DNA from: Candidatus Desulfobia pelagia
Lineage (GTDB): Bacteria > Desulfobacterota > Desulfobulbia > Desulfobulbales > SURF-16
NCBI GenBank assembly: GCA_014382295.1
Contig: JACNJZ010000065.1
Span: 7,085-52,218 of the forward strand
Length of the DNA: 45,134 nt
Direction of reading: 5' to 3'
Shown: positions 44,977 to 45,134 of the stretch, one piece after another
Layout: each line of letters opens with the position of its first letter
How positions within the stretch are numbered: position 1 is the stretch's first letter
Notes under the pieces: model-generated
The model's database searches: none
The model's input: only the letters and a program-made list of their open reading frames with translations
Told to the model about the DNA's origin: nothing
Position numbers and translations under genes: made by a program

Positions 44977-45134
44977 CTAACTAAACAGAGTTACAACGTA
45001 ACCCTTGCCATCGCCGGTTATTTTCTCTGCCTTGAATCCGGGAAGATCCCTTTCGGCTGGGCCGGAAATCATCTTTCCCATAATGGTAAATTTGCTTTTG
45101 TGACATGGACAGATTAAAAGCTTCTCTTTTTTTT
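44977..45134 (-). CDS. petA: Rieske iron-sulfur protein, C-terminal part
   Basis: The window ends inside this gene. The visible 51 residues hold the second cluster-binding box, CPCHKSKF, followed by ISGPAERDLPGF and a beta-strand-rich end YVVTLFS, as in Rieske proteins of quinol oxidising complexes. The stop TAG is 62 bases before the cytochrome b start, so the two form an operon. The N-terminal membrane anchor and first box lie outside the window. Confidence 0.92.
   Translation of the reverse strand, partial: KKEKLLICPCHKSKFTIMGKMISGPAERDLPGFKAEKITGDGKGYVVTLFS

Overview
The window looks like chromosomal core plus light accessory DNA from a Gram-negative Desulfobacterota (deltaproteobacterial) species, plausibly a Desulfobulbales-type anaerobe. 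The reasons are LPS genes that use LpxI, a PxxKW cysteine-rich protein, DUF4388/cNMP and CBS/DUF294 regulators, GspA/GspB (ExeA/ExeB-like) proteins, a Rieske/cytochrome b pair, and moderately AT-rich DNA with many intergenic palindromes. This placement is inference from gene content; no rRNA or other phylogenetic marker was used. I saw no rRNA, tRNA, CRISPR array or transposase gene.

Layout. 1-5000 (+): tail of an unidentified CDS, a PBP4-type D,D-carboxypeptidase, a PilZ protein, a cNMP/CBS/DUF294 protein and a DnaQ-like exonuclease. 5010-8011 (-): a tight three-gene operon of ExeA-like ATPase, heme-binding HAMP membrane sensor and TPR-OmpA protein. 8197-12254 (-): glycogen phosphorylase and a CCA-adding/poly(A) polymerase-type enzyme. 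12363-14096 (+): ParB-like protein and exported DUF4350-like protein. 14098-14412: two different palindromic repeats side by side. 14411-18917 (-): a small secreted protein, YjbQ, a membrane zinc-ribbon protein, Der GTPase and an AmgK/MurU-like cell-wall recycling pair. 19081-22702 (-): lpxI, lpxA, fabZ, lpxD and an IHF/HU subunit, with an intrinsic terminator directly before lpxD. 22800-25349 (-): enolase and PilC/GspF. 25841-27860: PxxKW protein and a divergent pair of unknown genes, bounded by strong terminators. 27953-30688 (-): BAX inhibitor-1, AI-2E/PerM family permease and an RNase Z-like hydrolase. 30835-34959 (+): a very large SNF2 helicase. 35047-35406 (-): a small secreted protein. 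35927-39054 (+): a small membrane protein translationally coupled to a sodium:solute symporter-STAC-PAS-HD-GYP fusion. 39088-43108 (-): GspB, GspA/ExeA and a cNMP-DUF4388 protein. 43263-45134 (-): CDP-alcohol phosphatidyltransferase, cytochrome b and the tail of a Rieske protein.

Together the genes serve envelope building (lipid A, fatty acid dehydration, peptidoglycan trimming and recycling, secretin-type secretion or pili) and signalling (c-di-GMP, cyclic nucleotide, heme and CBS sensors). The most unusual items are the ExeA-like/heme-HAMP/OmpA operon, the transporter-STAC-PAS-HD-GYP fusion, the terminator wedged before lpxD, and at least three families of palindromic elements with solo end fragments scattered through the window.
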